NCBI GenBank assembly: GCA_037176885.1
Contig: JAWWNJ010000305.1
Location: forward strand, 1 to 64,000
Direction: 5' to 3'
From: Favolaschia claudopus
Taxonomy: Eukaryota; Basidiomycota; Agaricomycetes; Agaricales; Mycenaceae
DNA length: 64,000 nucleotides
Shown: positions 22,011-32,817 of the stretch, piece by piece
Numbering within the stretch: position 1 is the stretch's first letter
Layout: each line of letters starts with the position of its first letter
Program-made: the position numbers and the translations under genes
The notes under the pieces: model-generated
What the model was told of the DNA's origin: nothing
Databases searched by the model: none
What the model saw: the letters and a program-made list of their open reading frames with translations, nothing else

Positions 22011-22807
22011 GTATTAAGAGAGACCTGCTAGCATTATGAGGCCATGGTTTAGCATGGCTATGAAAGTATTTTACGCTCTGGATGCCCAATCGCACTTTAC
22101 CGAGCTGCCGAACATACCCGAATGGAAGTTGCTTGAGTGCACCAGTGCTCAAAGCCGCAACCGTGGCATCTGAAAATCGAATGCACGTCTGAACAGTCTA
22201 TTAGAGGCATACAATACTCTAAATTTACCATTTTGAACTGTGTTGTGTTGAAAAGAGTGAAATCAGCATGTTTGGTCACAAACGGTTGTCCTTCGGAAAT
22301 AATCCAATTTCCCAGTATTCTGATGATCAAATGCGCTAGAAATGTTACACCAGTATATTTACGCTCAAAGGAGTCTGGATGCTCAACAGCAACTTCCCTG
22401 AAAGGATTTGTCTGAATTACAGAGTCATAATCTTCGACACTTTAAGGCAGTTGAAATTGTGATTGTTTGTGCTCTTTCAATGAAGAGATTATGAGCTAAA
22501 TGCGAGATAAGCAATGCACTGGTGCTCCTATGAGGTATAAGCTTTATACCTTTTCTCATAGCGCAGGTACGAAATGCGAACGAAGGGTTGACGCGGTCAC
22601 GTGACCGTGTTTGCCCATCTCACACGCGCCAAATGTCCAACAGCGATGGTATAGAGAATACTTCTGTGATGCTTCAGACATTCATTGAAGTCCTTAAAAG
22701 AGGTTTTTACTCCCAGATTTCACTAGGTGCACAATCCCTTACAAGGAAATCTGATTTTCCCGGATTGGGAGGCGAAGTTACATTTCGGTAAAGCCTGGAG
22801 CCATAGT
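22011..22807. other. Spacer downstream of the repeat block
   Basis: AT-rich sequence with no supported ORF. It has a GGTATAAGCTTTATACC palindrome near 22,535–22,552. The GATCACGTGACC-like element here (near 22,595) also occurs near 21,785. Confidence 0.4.
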
Positions 22808-24795
22808 TCAAGTCACAGGTTCTACTACTGTAAGTGGCCCATCGCGCAAACTATAAGACAGAGATTTATATGGGATTAGCTTGTCTTTCACCGCCTTGAC
22901 CTTTGCCCTGATCGTAATCGCAATCCCGGAGCCACCTGCCTGGTTCAGAGATTGTGCGGTATGCGAGGTGGCCAGGGCAGGGGCAAAGCACACCGCCAAG
23001 AATCGCCGCAGCGCATTCTCTTTTAGCTGTTCTACAGAGGATGCAGGACCAGTGTTGGAGCTCTGTCGATCCTGTAAATACATTAGCGTAGCGCGGCATC
23101 CGGGTGAACGTTTTGTTGTTTCCGTAAGTGGACAGTTTCAATGCAGCCCAAAGCGGAACTGCATCCGCTATTTTGTACTCGTCAGAGGTTGGAATCCCTG
23201 CACCTCTGGCGCGGGCGATGACATCCTCGACAATGAGAATTTGTCGAATTTGGGTGTACGCGGTTCCGAATTTAGGCAGAGATCCGTCGTCCTCCAACAG
23301 AATGGAAAGTTGATATGCTTCGGGGAGAAAATGCTGGTCAAGTGCCGCGCTCACCAAGGCAAGATTGGCTAAGCAGCGCTGGACAATCTGCGGCGGTTGC
23401 GGCATCGGTGTTCTCGACATTGAGCGACTCGCTGGGCGACTGTTCTCTGATGGTACTGGAGTAGCGGAGGAGCTAGATGGAGGAACAGTAGGTGCGGTGA
23501 GATACTGGAGAGAAATTAGGTCAGATCAGTAGCGAGATAAAACGCACTCACACGAGGGAAGACATAGAGCACGAAAAAGAATGTAGCTTCAGCAATGCCA
23601 CGAATGCGGAAGATTTCATGGCTGGTAGGTGTATGAGCGGCTCGTGGCGCAATGACCGTCATAGAAGAATCGAGGTGGGAGCGCAAAGACCCCTTTTCGG
23701 AGTAGGTGTTTTGAAGCATACTAAAAGTGGGATCCTGAACCTCGATCAATCGCTGAGAGCACGCGATACAATACTCGGTACGATCCAGCTGCCGACAAAT
23801 CCTTCTCAACATCTCTGCTGCTGTGCCACTGCCGTCACAAAGTGCGAGGATGAGATCCCTCAGAGATGGAGCCAAAGAAGCGACACAAACGAGTTCCAGG
23901 AAGCCACACTGCGCAGGATTCTCGGATGGGAGCCCGAGATATACAGCAACCTCAGCTGGAATCGCTGACGGAGGCCGGCTGACAGTGGGAGGAACAACAG
24001 GTGGAGCAGGAGTGCGGCGGAGACGTTCGCGCTCACGCAGATTAGCGAGACTTCCGTTACCAGCCCTGGGACATGCGACTGCTGGGAGAACGGGATTTGG
24101 TTGACGGGCGGGAAGAGGTGGTCCAGATTGGAATCACTGGCAGATTCGTCGTGAGTTGACTCGAAATCCAGCGCGTTTGGAGAGCCTGTCGTCCAGAGGA
24201 AACCCGAGCGAGCTACTGGTGAACGAGGTTGACCTAGAGCCTGGATAACGCGCACGTGGAGAGTGAAGAGTAGGTGGACGATAAATGATGTTGTGGAAAT
24301 CATTGGCTTCTGCCGGAGAAGGATTGGTTGAAATTGGCGCCAATGGGGTAAGACGGTGAGCTGGGGAGCGCGTTCTCGAGAAAGTCCAGCCCAGGTGCGT
24401 TCATGAAGTGATGAATGCTGGCCTCGACTTCTGGGTTCAAAGTGACAGTGAGATCTTCGCCCATAGGCTCCTCAGGCCAATTATCGAAGTCCAACTCGCT
24501 TTGTGAATTGTTGAAAAACAGCTGATCAAAATAATGTGGCACGCACGGTACGGAATCTCCTGCCTCTGAATGCTCAACAACGACTTCCATATTATTGTCG
24601 ACCTCATCTATTCAAACTCAGAAAAGAGACAAATAACAACGCAAGATGATTTACCCTCCACTTGAGGAAACAGAGTTGAGCTCGTCTGAGCGTCGGCGAT
24701 AATGAGGAGTACGAGATCGTTGTGGCAGGGGGCGAACTGGGAGATGGAGCCTCTCCATTGAGCCGGCGACTGTGTCGGGTGGGGGCTTGGCTCAT
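22808..24795 (-). CDS. Ser/Pro-rich protein of unknown function
   Basis: ATG at 24,795 begins MSQAPTRHSRRLNGEAPSP. Exons follow at about 24,590–24,303 (acidic, FDNWPEEPMGEDLTV), about 24,200–23,540 (SLANLRERERLRRTPAPP, AVYLGLPSENPAQCGFLEL, a CIACSQR pair of cysteines, LRDLILALCDGSG), and about 23,510–22,808 (QIVQRCLANLALVSAAL, PKFGTAYTQIRQILIVEDV, SSVEQLKENALRRFLAVC, IRAKVKAVKDKLIPY). Exon borders at about 24,300 and 23,110 are not settled. No known domain. It lies 130 bp downstream of the HECT-like gene on the same strand, so the two may be co-inherited parts of the candidate element. Its start could be moved to the overlapping ATG at 24,814 only by changing frame. Confidence 0.5.
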
Positions 24796-24927
24796 TGCGC
24801 ACAGTGAAGAACACTCAAAGACGATTATATAGCAGTACTTGAAGTTTTCACACTAACGGTGAGCCCTGAAATCGCTTAAACATTTCAAATGAGCTCGGGT
24901 AAAGTACCGAGACATCGTAGCAGTAAT

Positions 24928-27900
24928 CTACGACGAAGTGTAGGCATTCTGGGAAGCCAGAAGTTGAGCATGAAAGAGGCGACCAAATGTAGTGTCCTTC
25001 CCTGCCTCCGCATTTTCTGAGATGAGAAGGTGGCGAAGACGAGCGTTGTTGGTGATAGAGAAAGTTTTGAAGCAAGAGCGGAAGTCGATGACGACGTCTG
25101 GCCCGAAATCGTCATTCCCCGCCGCATCAACGGTCGGGTAGGCTTCGGAATAGTCATGTGTGATGAGGGCACTGTGACAAAGAAAATAAATATTGGCAAC
25201 AGTTGTTCGAAGGCAAAAATTGCTCACCTTGATTCTCCAACCCGCAGGTCTCACAGGCAGAAGGATCGATCCAGTAGTAACAGAGAGGAAGAGACGAGCA
25301 CGGACGACAGAGTCGGGAGCCGTGAACTCGGGGTCGATCAGTGCGCGTATCACACCGTCCAGGTCCCGGGGATGGCCGCGCTCCAACAAGTAGTGGGAGA
25401 CGAAACGCTCAATGAGCGCCACCATCTCGACGTTATCCCCCCAGGGATTGACTTCCGGATTGGTTTCATTGTAGTCGATGAATCGCAGAATGTCGGCAGG
25501 AGATTTAAGCTGCCGGTCAAAGGCAGCCTTGATCAGCTCCAGACACGGAGTCACAAACCACTGCGTGCGACGGAGATGAGAGGATATACAACCTATGGAT
25601 GTGACACTCACCTCGAGTATATGATGCGGACGGTCTTGTCCTCCGAAAGGCTCCACAACAGCATTGAAACCATCACCCATTCCGAAATAGTCTGGATGGT
25701 GCTCGATATCGGCCAGTGCCAAGTGTCGCATAGCTAACAATGGAGTCCGAGATCCCCTGATGCTCCTCCTCTGAGCGCGGCAACGAGATCAAGGTCGGCT
25801 GTAGGGCAATGAGAATGATGTTGACGGTGGTACAAGAAGAGACTGCTACATCAATTTCGGGGATGTTGACGAGATATTGGTACACTTCACAGTAGGGAGG
25901 CTTAGCAGAATACAAAGGCTGATCTAGTGATACTCCGACAATGCGTTTGATGAACAAAATCGAGTCCGGTGACATGAAGCGGGAAAGAAAGTCAATGTCA
26001 AACTTCGACGCACTCACGCGTCCGTTGAATAAAGTGTGAAAAAGAAAAGGGGAAACTGGAAGAGGAGCGCCAATGAATAGAAAGTGAAGGAGGAGAATGA
26101 GGCCGGTAGCTTTAGCCACACAGAAGCGGTAAGGAAAGGGGGAACGAGACGGATGAAGGCGGAGAGTTAGAAAGCCTTCGCGCTCGATCCAAAAGCGGCC
26201 ATCAGAGAGAAGGATTTTGACAGCCTGCCCTATGACCTCGTTGCGAGGGCCACGACCGATACCAGGGCCGCTACAGAATTTATCAGGGGAGATTCAACAC
26301 AGACATCAAAAGCTCACATTCTCGCACGAAGTCCAAACAAACCCTGCTCCCCAAGATGTGCGTTCTCAATGGTCGGCCGGGCCGAAAGAAACTGTTCATT
26401 GATCGCTTCTTTCAGTTTGAGAGTGGTGGGGCGAGAGCAGAGCCAAAAACACAGTGTAATGAGGGCTCGTGCGCCGTCATCTACCGTGCTTGAAACGACG
26501 ACAATGTGGTCATCGATCTCCCGAGGTGCCTGGAGATGATTTTGCCACGCCGTTAGAGTGGAAGGGCCAGACCCGGGCATGTGTTGAAGAGTGAGATCGA
26601 CAGCGGCGTGTGGCCCTAGGTATGAACGATGCTGTGTGAGAGAGAGGTCAGACATTGTTGAGAAAAGATCAGAATTAAACTTGCCTTCATGCTGACAGGC
26701 GCCTGTTTCATTATGGCTGTGAGAAGTGGGCCGGGAACGAACATTGCAGTCGTTGAGATCGGAACGGCATCGGCTGCAGCCTGCTGCACAAAAATTTGAG
26801 CCGAAAAGGAGAATAAGGAGTCGTGATTCTTACCTCCTGCCACTGCTGGCGAGCGGCAGATCGAGTGATCATCTATGTTATCTCAAAAGTGATTAAACAG
26901 CAAGGAAAGGAATACATACTTGCAATCCTGGAGCGGCAGGAACAGAATGTGACTCGCTGCCGCTGTCACTGCGGTAAGGAGAATCCTGTATTTCGATAAT
27001 AGTTTGAGAGCTGTAGGGAGTACGACTGAAAAGAAGTTGAACTGACCTCATCGATTAACATGGCAGGAAACTATTACACGAACAAGATTGAATAAGCATA
27101 ACATGCAATAGTGCGAACTGTATACATACCTCGTCATCGCTATCGGGAACCTCAAGAATCTCGGGCGAGACTTGGCGAACAGATTCCGGCTCGGGGGTGG
27201 TGAGCCTTGTACATCCCTTTCCGCACTCGGGGCTTGGATCTCCACTGAGTGACGCGATGATCGAGTGGAGAACACGCCGCCCAAAGCAGCGGTGGGGAAG
27301 AACATAGCCTGGAAGACGACTAGTCGGGCCAAATAAGCAGTCGATCGGCGCAAAGAGATTCCGGTTACGAGGGGCTTTGGAAGCATGGTTAAGTTCTCGT
27401 CACAATTCGTATCCCATACAATGACGCACCGAGAAAAATAAATACACCATCGCCAAGATTGTTGGGTGTATGACTATAAGGGGCACTCCGGAGCGCCTGT
27501 AAGGTAAACGTGAATCGTGTGAGAGATTTGGGATCCTCGACCCAGGTTCGCCCGTTAGCGCTAGATTAAGTCATAAATAGAATAAATTGGACAAGAACAC
27601 TAAGCTCACCGTCCGCGTGGACCAAGGAGGACGTAAGACATCGTGTTGGGACTAGGGATAGTAGCAGTGAGAGCTGGGGCGACGTAATCGATGTTGTTGG
27701 TAGCACAATGATCCCGGAAAGCAAGCTCGATAGCTTCAAAGATTGGTCCGGTCGTCGAGACGTCGACGGTGAAAACTAGGCCCGCAGTTTTAAGAGTGGT
27801 TTGAACGTTTTCAATCTCCTCTGCGCTCTTCCAGAAAAAACGCGGAGAAAGATCGAGAGTGTCGTTAAAATCCGAGGTGTCGAGCTAACAGAAGCAGGGT

Positions 27901-28837
27901 ATAGATATAAATGCATCAGTAGACGATTAAAGATCGAAACGATATTTGCGCACCACTTTAGGCAAAATACCGCACCAGACGATCGCCGAGGTCGGAGCAG
28001 TCACCGCTGCAAAGTCGTTCAATGCCGGGATAGAAGCCGAGGTTTCCGTGAACGAGCGAGGCGGACCAGACTTGCGCTTCTTCTTCGGAGATGTGGGAGA
28101 AGACGATGTAGCCAGGCTTGAGGAACCGGCAGCAGACCCATGCAAGTTTCGTTGGATTGAAGCCTGACGCGCCTGTTGCACCGAAGCAGTCGATGGCCGA
28201 GCAAGACCGGTGAAAGCAGTGACTGGGCGATGAGGAACACCGATAGAGGGACTGGCTCCGGCAGAAACAGAGGTAGAGACGAGACCAGATGGGACAGGAG
28301 CAGGAGCGGATGTGCTGGAGGTGGTGGAGGGCAAGCTTAATTAACGGATCAACAACTGATTGACCGTTGACATGATGACGAAATGCGCACCTCGACGACT
28401 GAGTGAGTTGAGCGTGTGCCGACCATTTGAGACCACAGATACAGGCCAGATGCATAGTCCAAGTGGTACTTGTCTTGAAATCAAATCAATCACAACACCG
28501 TTTCAAGTTCGCAATACGAGGTAAACACACCGAAAAGAAGGCAGCGCAGCGGCCATCACTCGTTCCGCCGCGGGCAAACATCTGATTTTGTTCAGTCAAA
28601 GACGAAGCTTGAACAACATGAGTGATCCAAGGGTGACCACAGATAAAGCAAATGGTTTCCGGATTGTCAAAGTCCTACAGTTTCTGAGTTTCGATAGAGT
28701 ACCGTAAGCATAAAAAAAGGACACACAGCATATTTTGGAGTGCCGTCGGGGTTTTCGGCGACAAATCCGAAGCAGGTTTGAACGCAGTCAGCAACGATAC
28801 AGGCTCCGCGAGAAGGAAGCCGGAAATTTAGACGCAT
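24928..28837 (-). CDS. Protein with two C-x2-CG-x2-W-x2-H motifs and a HECT-like C-terminus
   Basis: ATG at 28,837–28,835. Exons 28,837–28,727 and 28,674–28,531 encode ACIVADCVQTCFGF, then ICFICGHPWITHVV and a GGTSDGRCAAFFS segment. Exon 28,473–28,391 has the second motif, LACICGLKWSAHAQ. A Ser/Ala-rich linker with KKKRKSGPPR, a nuclear-localisation-like stretch, follows (about 28,355–27,955). Middle exons (27.9–26.0 kb) include EILEVPDSDDE, DSPYRSDSGSESHS and a helical block. The last exons (about 25,740–24,928) encode LIERFVSHYLLERGHPRDLDG, ARLFLSVTTGSILLPV and FGPDVVIDFRSCFKTFSI. These resemble HECT N-lobe VTG and C-lobe catalytic-cysteine regions, though degenerately. The function is uncertain: possibly a HECT-type ubiquitin ligase relative. 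Internal exon borders around 27.0–27.4 kb and 25.2 kb are unresolved. Confidence 0.5.
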
Positions 28838-28959
28838 TATTGAGATCAGTTGGGTTTGACGGGGAAATTAGACGACGCAGTTTGTGCTTCTGGGCAGTAC
28901 TTGAAGGTCATTCTCGGTACGGCATTCAAGCTCGGATAACCGGATAACGAAATCCGATC

Positions 28960-29205
28960 AGCAGGATTCCTAAGGAATGGCGAGGAAAGCCAAAGTCAAA
29001 CAGTGACGGCGATTCGTAGAAATACAATGTATTGGGAATTCCTCAGGATTCCTCAGGATTGATTCCTGAGGAACTCCCTGGCTATCCTTGTCATTCCTTA
29101 GGATTTATCGGGACAGGCTTCAGGAATTTGAAGGAATCACTCAGAATGCCGAGGTTTCGGAAGGATTTGCACGGAGTTACAAGGAATATCAAGGATCTGT
29201 AGTGA
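28960..29205 (-). repeat. Right subterminal AGGAAT/AGGATT array
   Basis: Dense copies of AGGAAT, AGGATT and CCTCAGGATT, with ATTCCTAAGGAAT near 28,969–28,981 and TTCCTGAGGAA near 29,063–29,073. Reading inward from the right end on the minus strand gives ATCC/ATTCCT motifs as in the left array, so the two arrays are in inverted orientation. Confidence 0.55.
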
Positions 29206-29243
29206 TTCATATGCAAAATAGGTCAGGTACAAAGTCAAATGTT

Positions 29244-29261
29244 TTTTGTCCAATGGCGGCC
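29244..29261 (-). repeat. Candidate right terminal inverted repeat
   Basis: On the minus strand GGCCGCCATTGGACAAAA. It pairs with 15,367–15,384. The pairing is imperfect and the outer border is unproven. Confidence 0.4.
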
Positions 29262-29693
29262 TTCATAGAAATGCGACTTGTTAGCCCAAGCAGTAAGCTA
29301 GTGGTGGGTCATTCAAGTCGTCCAGTGAGTTCTTGTGAAACGCCGGCTTCAAGCAAACCAAAGTTTTGAGCGGAAAGTGTTGGTGCAAACCACCACCCTG
29401 CCGCACAAATCTGAGAGGCCATGTGTCTAGGAAGATCGGTCCCGAAGTGGTGTCCATGGATTCGATGACATTCGAAACGGAGGATATAGTGCACAGTGTC
29501 CAGGATGGACCGAAAAAAGGCTGGATATGTCCCTCCCTACGGCCAATCTGGCAGAGAACCAACATCCGACATAACACATTGTGGAAACGGCCGGCTCTAC
29601 CCGCAGCGGAAGTGAAGAAACCCGAGGTCGTGAGAGTCGCAACACGTCGCTCGAAGTGTAAGCTTTGGCCGCGGCCACATGGCACTGCGCAAG

Positions 29694-29981
29694 TCAATGA
29701 CAAAAAGTTGCCCGAGAACGAGGTGCGAGAGGCGCGCAGGGAGAGTACAGATACCGATGATGCAGCTGACCATGGCCGAAGGGTGAGTCTGGGTACACCT
29801 CGGAGTGCCGGGATTCGGGATTGAGGGGGCCGGAGGGCGAAGACTCGGAAGGCTTTCGAGTAGAGTGGGGGACGGGGTGGTCGACCCCCACCAAAGAGGA
29901 AACTAGTACATTGGAGATGACGAAGAGATATAAGAGGCACATAAGTACAGCATGGAGATAGGATGTGCGTGGAATAACCAC
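29694..29981 (-). CDS. Possible small secreted or membrane-anchored protein
   Basis: A 95-codon ORF starts with a hydrophobic stretch (VLMCLLYLFVISNVLVSSLVG) that could be a signal peptide or anchor, then a Pro/Ser/His-rich tail. It is overlapped by open frames on both strands, including a 265-codon frame on the same strand, so coding status is doubtful. No family recognised. Confidence 0.2.
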   Translation of the reverse strand: MVIPRTSYLHAVLMCLLYLFVISNVLVSSLVGVDHPVPHSTRKPSESSPSGPLNPESRHSEVYPDSPFGHGQLHHRYLYSPCAPLAPRSRATFCH

Positions 29982-30361
29982 GAAAAAAACAAATCGGATC
30001 CTCGAGTCTGATATGACAGATGTGAGGAGATTTGTCGATACAGGAAGGTGAGAGAGATTGTGAGTATACAGAATTCATTGTAGGTTCAGTCCATTAAGTA
30101 GATACCGAGGCAGTAGATGGATATTCTGGTGGCAGATCGGCGGTGATCGATATACGCCGATTGAAGGGGTACGACGGGGAAGCGTTCACCAGGGGAGTGG
30201 CGTCGTACGAGGGACATAACCCGGCCCTCGTCGCGTCAGGATGAAAGGAAAGCTTCTGCTCTCGGCCGCGAGCTTCCCGGCTGCAGCAGAGGCCGATGAA
30301 GAGAGCAATGTACGACGGATTGGGGAGCACGTCTACTCGCTGCATCCTCCTCACGAATACA
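29982..30361. other. Intergenic, downstream of F-box gene
   Basis: No supported gene. Short ORFs on both strands only. Confidence 0.4.
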
Positions 30362-32122
30362 TCACATCGCCATCGCCGCAGTTATCTCCGCCCACGCGAT
30401 ATTCCCGTCCTCGTCCTCATCCTGCCCAGCCCTGTCCACCTGAGCCTCCGCCTCCCTGGGTCCATCATCGTCACGCTCCACCACTTCCACCACAGCCTTC
30501 CACCCATGCGCACCCCTTCCCCTCCCCGCCCCACCCCCCTCTCCACGCACCCACGTCCGCCCCTCCCAGACCCTCCCCAGCTGCACCCTCCTCAACACCG
30601 GGTTATACCTCGTCCACGCATGCACGCACTCCCCCAACACCGCCGTCCTCTCCTTCTCTCGCTCCCTCTCCAGCTGCTTCTCCCTCTCCTTCTCACTCTC
30701 TGATTGCTCCTCGACGTCATCACCCGTCGAGGGTGGTTCATAGAGCGCGAGAATATCAGGGAGGAGATTCGGGATCTCGTCGAAGATGGCCTGGTCCTCA
30801 GCGTCCCAGTGGAAGCGCGGCGGAGCGGGGGCGGCGAGGGCCGGGCGCGAGAAAATGCGGAGGGTGTGGAGGCTGCGCATGAGGGGGAGGTGTTGGATGC
30901 CGAGGTCGAAGAGGAAGGACTGAGGGAAGAAGGACGTCAGCTATGGAGAAAAGGAATCCAGGTCGCGAAAAGAACATACATCCGAAGGCCCAGCGTCATG
31001 GTAGACGACCTCGAGCACCTCGCAGCTAGGGAGACAGCGCGCAGCAGCGAGGAGCACCTCGTCGTCCCATGCGCTCAAACGCAGCAACGCGACGCGGAGC
31101 AGCGGCACGCCGCTGCGGAGATGCTCCAGCAGCCACACCGCGTCGGCGGACTTGGGTATCGGGCTCGTCACGCGGAAGTGCGTGAGCTCAGGCGCGCCGG
31201 GGGCGATATGCCCTGCCGCGGGCCACGGCGCGCAGAGGGTGCGGAGCGCGGGGAGCCTAGGCGGAGGCTGCGGGGAGAGAAGGGCGGTACCGTGAGGGGC
31301 TAGCTGATTGAGGTATGTCGCGATGGATACGTCGATGTGCACCAAGGCGGGCATGCGGTGGAGCATGGCGTCGAGGCGGGACTGCACGTCGCCTACGAGA
31401 CCCATGAGGTTGATGGTGAGGGAGGTGAGGCGCGCGGAGGCGTCGACGGGGATTTGGATGCCCAGGGAGTCGGTGGTGAAGGATTGGAGATTGGGGAGGT
31501 GGTAGGCGATGGGTGCTGTGACTGCGTCGGCGTTGAAGGTGACAGAGAGTGTGGGGCGGAGTTTGAGGACGGTGAGATGGGTGACTTGAATTTCGGCTGG
31601 CGGGTTGGGAGACGGGAAAGACAGGGGGAAGAATGGCGGTGGAGGTGGGATGGAACAGGACGTGAGGGTGAGGTGGGTGACGCTGGGGAGGGCCTGAAGC
31701 GTAGAATATAGCACATCGGGGACGGCACCGAAGGCTAGCTTTAGGTGTTGAAGCTTCGGGAAGGATTGTATACGTCCAAAGATTTCTGGGTAATCCTCTG
31801 CGAGAAGCGAGTCAGCGGGAAGCTACGATGCAGCACAGAACGGCGTACCTTCTGTATCTGTCCCATTATCCTCCAACGAGAGGTAGATCGACCGAACAAG
31901 ATGGGTCTTTGTCGCATTCCGATCCCAAAATTCCAGATGATTCCGGGCTTTGATTATCGTCCTCCAGGCAATATTCCGCACTAGTGCTTCCGTCCCGAGA
32001 CTGTAGAATTTGCGGCAAGCCGAGATGACACTGTGGAGAGACTGCGTATCATCAACTAGATGGAAAACGCGCAGCCAGATCTCCTGAGGCAGAGAATCCA
32101 TTGACGGGAAGAAATGAGCCAT
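30362..32122 (-). CDS. F-box / leucine-rich-like protein
   Basis: Three exons (32,122–31,849, 31,797–30,980, 30,919–30,362) in agreeing phase give 549 residues. The N-terminal F-box is LPQEIWLRVFHLVDDTQSL followed by HSVISACRKFYSLGTEALV, typical of basidiomycete F-box proteins. The body has irregular leucine-rich repeats (FPKLQHLKLAFG, VTHLTLTSC, LRTLCAPW, LLRVALLRLSAW, CEVLEVVYHD). The C-terminus includes an acidic/basic coiled-coil-like run (SESEKEREKQLEREREKE). Likely role: substrate-receptor subunit of an SCF ubiquitin ligase, binding Skp1 through the F-box. The substrate is unknown. A long Pro-rich ORF antisense to exon 3 is a shadow. Confidence 0.85.
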
Positions 32123-32817
32123 CGAGATTGCGCAAAAAAGACAGAGAAAGTAGCGGTGGGATGGGAGATCCGTAGGGTGGTGGTATTCAAGAACTTGCGC
32201 AGATTTTATAGCACTCCTGACATGAAAAGTTGCTGAGATTCAGAGACTTTCAAACGAGTCAGGAACGGTTGATATGGCGACAAACGTGTGGCTCACCGTG
32301 TATTTAAGGTTCAAGGGCGTCCAGATAAGTATTTGAAACACGAAAACAGTCATTTTCAGCTGCATTACAATCCGCAAAACCACAAACCGCTCGACAACGA
32401 AGGAAGCCCCGAATTCGCGGGATTTTTCCCCTCCAAAAGGATCCAGGGATGTTAGGAATAACCACGAGCAAGTAGCGCGCGCTGCTGAGATGAAAAGAGC
32501 TGAGCCACTCTGCGATCTGAGAGGGAGGTAGCAAAGAGCGAGCGACGGGGCCAAGACAAAGTCGTGGTGAGAACAAGGGAGTGATCGCCGAAAAGGGAAA
32601 TTCGGATATCGTACCGAAGGCCGAATAAAGCCGATTCAGGTTCAAATTCCTCGTATTTCGATGAATTTCGCAGACTTCAAGCGGGATACGGGACTTTATT
32701 AGACTGCGGACAATTGTAGCATTATTCAATTTGAATGTATCCAAACGAGAAAGTCCGATCCTGACAGATTACAGTTGAATAGTTATGAGTGACGAGGTAG
32801 ACCTATGCAGAAGACAA
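32123..32817. other. Intergenic between F-box start and P450 3' end
   Basis: Promoter region of the F-box gene. ORFs of 104 and 146 codons on the minus strand have no supporting feature. Confidence 0.45.

Larger units (their letters stand above)
15367..29261. mobile_element. Candidate 13.9 kb integrase-core DNA element with cargo
   Basis: Inferred boundaries. The left end (15,367–15,384) and right end (29,261–29,244, read on minus) share GGCCGnnAnnGGACAAAA, 14 matches in the first 18 positions. Inside each end lies an array of ATTCCT/AGGAAT motifs, the right one inverted relative to the left. The integrase-core gene starts about 430 bp from the left end and reads inward. The zinc-motif/HECT-like gene starts about 420 bp from the right end and also reads inward. 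No target-site duplication is evident, so the exact borders are uncertain and the ends may be older than the cargo. Confidence 0.45.

Noticed and set aside
29281..30078. 265-codon minus-strand ORF and an overlapping 152-codon plus-strand ORF
   Set aside because: Mutually overlapping open frames in GC-rich sequence with no domain, intron logic or codon pattern to choose either.
30241..30882. 213-codon Pro/His-rich plus-strand ORF
   Set aside because: Antisense shadow of the last exon of the F-box gene, which has consistent splicing and an F-box.
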